From Acidobacteria bacterium UBA6911 (GTDB taxonomy: Bacteria; Acidobacteriota; UBA6911): 14,625 bases of DNA. The stretch's first letter is position 1, and every line of letters begins with the position of its first letter. The position numbers and the translations under genes were made by a program. The DNA is taken from assembly GCA_002451015.1 (NCBI GenBank), contig DKBB01000078.1:1-14625 (forward strand), written 5' to 3'. Below, piece after piece: positions 13,267 through 14,625 of the stretch. The notes below the pieces were generated by a model. That model worked only from the letters and a program-made list of their open reading frames with translations. It had not been told where the DNA came from and did no database searches.

Positions 13267-13340
13267 GACGCTAGGACGCGAAGACGCCAAGACGCGAAGA
13301 AAATCAATAATTACTCTGCGGACCTTTGAGTTCTCTGCGG
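13267..13340. repeat. intergenic repeat element with an 8-base period and CTCTGCGG copies
   Basis: Four tandem 8-base units, GACGCTAG, GACGCGAA, GACGCCAA and GACGCGAA, lie at 13267-13298. After a short AT-rich piece, CTCTGCGG occurs twice, at 13314-13321 and 13333-13340. The right part read on the other strand (CACCGCAGAG, ACTCAAAGG) has a similar purine-rich rhythm, so the whole is a loose inverted repeat. Such GACGC-AAGACGC and CTCTGCGG strings recur between genes in many environmental genomes, as I recall. It fills the 91-base gap between two converging genes and may act as a two-way transcription stop, but no clean hairpin with a T-tract is seen. Confidence 0.6.
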
Positions 13341-13351
13341 TGAGGTATTTG

Positions 13352-14625
13352 TTATCGTATCTCCAGTTGGGCGCCGGCGCTGTAGGCAGCAAACTCCGGT
13401 GCATACATCGGCTGCGCGGTGGCAGGAGCCACTTTAAAGATTCCTGCAGTGGCCGCCCGGATCCGGTACTTGAATGTGTACTGCCCCTGCGGCAGATGTT
13501 CGAAGAAGAAGTTGGTGCCCGAATCCCGGATCTCTTCATACCAGGAAATCCCCAGATCCCATTTGTGTTTCGAAAGGTTTGAGGAGGGCTCGAATCCCGC
13601 ACCCCGCGGATCGCGCAGATGGACATACTCCATCGGGTGCTTGCTCTCGATCGACAGGTGAACCTCGACTTCGTCTCCCGGTTGTAGGGAAGCGCCTTCC
13701 TTCAAAGACTGCAGCGTGTATTCATTCCCGTCGTGCACCCGCTTGAAGTAGCTTCGGGTTAGCCGCAGATAATCCCCCCTCGCTTCTTCTGGCAATTGCT
13801 CGGTGGAGTAGTGCCATGTCGCGGAGGCGAACATGTGTCCCCGGCTGGTTTTCTCGACCGTGATGGTTGAAGTCGTTTTCGGGTCGATCTTTTCTCCGGG
13901 GACAACAACCTGGTTTTTCTTGCCCGTGTACTGGTCAGGTTCAAAAACAAAAGACGTTTTCTGATTGCCCACTGTGACTGTTGCGTCTTCGCGAGTCCCC
14001 AGCTGACCGGTTTCCTTCAGGTAGTGCGCGAGGGAATAGATGACCTCCGCCGTGGCGCGTGTGGACTTCCAGTGATTCATTTTCTTGTTCAGGAAAAGCC
14101 ACTGAACCAGCCCGTCCAGTTTCGGGTCATCCGGAATTAATTCCATTTCAGTACGCACGGCGAACGCATGCGTTTCAATCGTATCGTTATACCAGAGCCA
14201 GGCCCGGTCTTCGGGAGCCCAGAAGGTGCCCTGGTCTTCCGCGGTTTTGGCCGAATCCATCACGCTTTCCCAGACCAGCATGGCGTCGCGGGTCCGATCC
14301 ATCCGCTTCAGCGTCAGGGCCAGGTAGCCTTTGAGATAGGGGCTGTGCAGCTTCCAATGTGTGTAACTGAAGTCGAGCATAGTCCGGCGCTCGTCTGTGG
14401 TGAAGGAGTTTTCGTACCAGGAAATGTCCGGATAGTTGGACAGGACATAGTTAATGAAGGTGACGAATTCCCAGCCTCTGTCGTGCTCGATCATGTCTTT
14501 GACGATATCGTCCAGGTAGTGCCGGTGGGTGTAATCCCAGGCGCGTTGGACTATGTCCTGCGGAACGTCAACACCGAACTCGAGCGCTTTCGAGAAGCCG
14601 TGCAGCAGGTAGAGCGTTATGTACG
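13352..14625 (-). CDS. bacterial alpha-2-macroglobulin family protein, C-terminal part (runs off the right edge)
   Basis: The minus strand is open from the right edge to the stop at 13352, giving 423 residues without a start. The first ~230 residues are helix-rich, as in the alpha/alpha-toroid thioester-containing domain: AWDYTHRHYLDDIV, YLALTLKRM, WYNDTIETHAFAV, NKKMNHWKSTRATAEVIYSLAHYL. The last ~170 residues form a beta-rich receptor-binding-like domain: YVHLRDPRGAGFEP, then FFFEHLPQGQYTFKYRIRA and TAQPMYAPEFAAYSAG. These match the end of long bacterial A2M proteins, which trap proteases at the cell surface or in the periplasm. The thioester C-x-E-Q motif, if present, would be upstream and is not visible. 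The internal ATG at 14494 is not the start. There is no sign of frameshift. Confidence 0.9.
   Translation of the reverse strand, partial: YITLYLLHGFSKALEFGVDVPQDIVQRAWDYTHRHYLDDIVKDMIEHDRGWEFVTFINYVLSNYPDISWYENSFTTDERRTMLDFSYTHWKLHSPYLKGYLALTLKRMDRTRDAMLVWESVMDSAKTAEDQGTFWAPEDRAWLWYNDTIETHAFAVRTEMELIPDDPKLDGLVQWLFLNKKMNHWKSTRATAEVIYSLAHYLKETGQLGTREDATVTVGNQKTSFVFEPDQYTGKKNQVVVPGEKIDPKTTSTITVEKTSRGHMFASATWHYSTEQLPEEARGDYLRLTRSYFKRVHDGNEYTLQSLKEGASLQPGDEVEVHLSIESKHPMEYVHLRDPRGAGFEPSSNLSKHKWDLGISWYEEIRDSGTNFFFEHLPQGQYTFKYRIRAATAGIFKVAPATAQPMYAPEFAAYSAGAQLEIR

Noticed and set aside
13267..13298. CRISPR-like array
   Set aside because: The units are 8 bases and strictly tandem without spacers, and there are no cas genes.
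13340..13746. Plus-strand frames opposite the alpha-2-macroglobulin end
   Set aside because: They are overlapped by a strongly recognisable A2M C-terminus on the minus strand.

Overview
The window looks like a chromosomal segment of a moderately GC-rich bacterium with a Gram-negative type envelope. The evidence is a bacterial alpha-2-macroglobulin, exported and inner-membrane proteins, good Shine-Dalgarno sites, and ATG/GTG starts. Taxonomy cannot be fixed from the sequence. The mix of families and the style of intergenic repeats remind me of Acidobacteriota/Aminicenantes-like or deltaproteobacterial-like genomes, but this is only an impression. I see no rRNA, tRNA, CRISPR array, transposase or phage gene.

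Layout, left to right. (1) 1-1519, minus strand: the start of a DUF1365 gene that runs off the left edge, overlapped by 7 bases by a flavin amine-oxidase-like oxidoreductase. Divergent to them (1735-2148, plus) is a DUF2177 membrane protein. These families commonly sit together with cyclopropane-fatty-acid-synthase-like genes, so this is probably a lipid-modification locus, and a Cfa-like gene may lie just off the left edge. (2) 2259-3546, plus: a nitroreductase-family flavoprotein and a PspC/LiaF-like membrane protein. (3) 3553-3652: a long imperfect inverted repeat at the convergent junction, which also supplies the last codons of the next gene. (4) 3631-5061, minus: a YwaF/TIGR02206 membrane protein and, upstream, a Mut7-C ubiquitin-like plus PIN-RNase protein whose usual catalytic motif is altered. 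(5) 5323-7433, plus: a CorA-like transporter with an unusually long N-terminal part, then a small conserved protein. (6) 7860-13260, plus: a four-gene ABC transport operon. Its order is exported coiled-coil/NEW3-like protein with a C-terminal membrane anchor, ATPase, and two paralogous ABC-2/DUF3526-like permeases with large extracytoplasmic loops. (7) 13261-13351: an intergenic repeat with an 8-base period. (8) 13352 to the right edge, minus: the C-terminal part of a bacterial alpha-2-macroglobulin.

The part that most resembles an under-described system is the ABC operon. A HlyD/TolC-like coiled coil, a NEW3-like Ig domain, an ATPase and two duplicated permeases with coiled-coil periplasmic domains suggest a self-contained envelope machine of unknown substrate. 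The altered Mut7-C protein and the repeat-tailed YwaF gene are the other points worth a second look.
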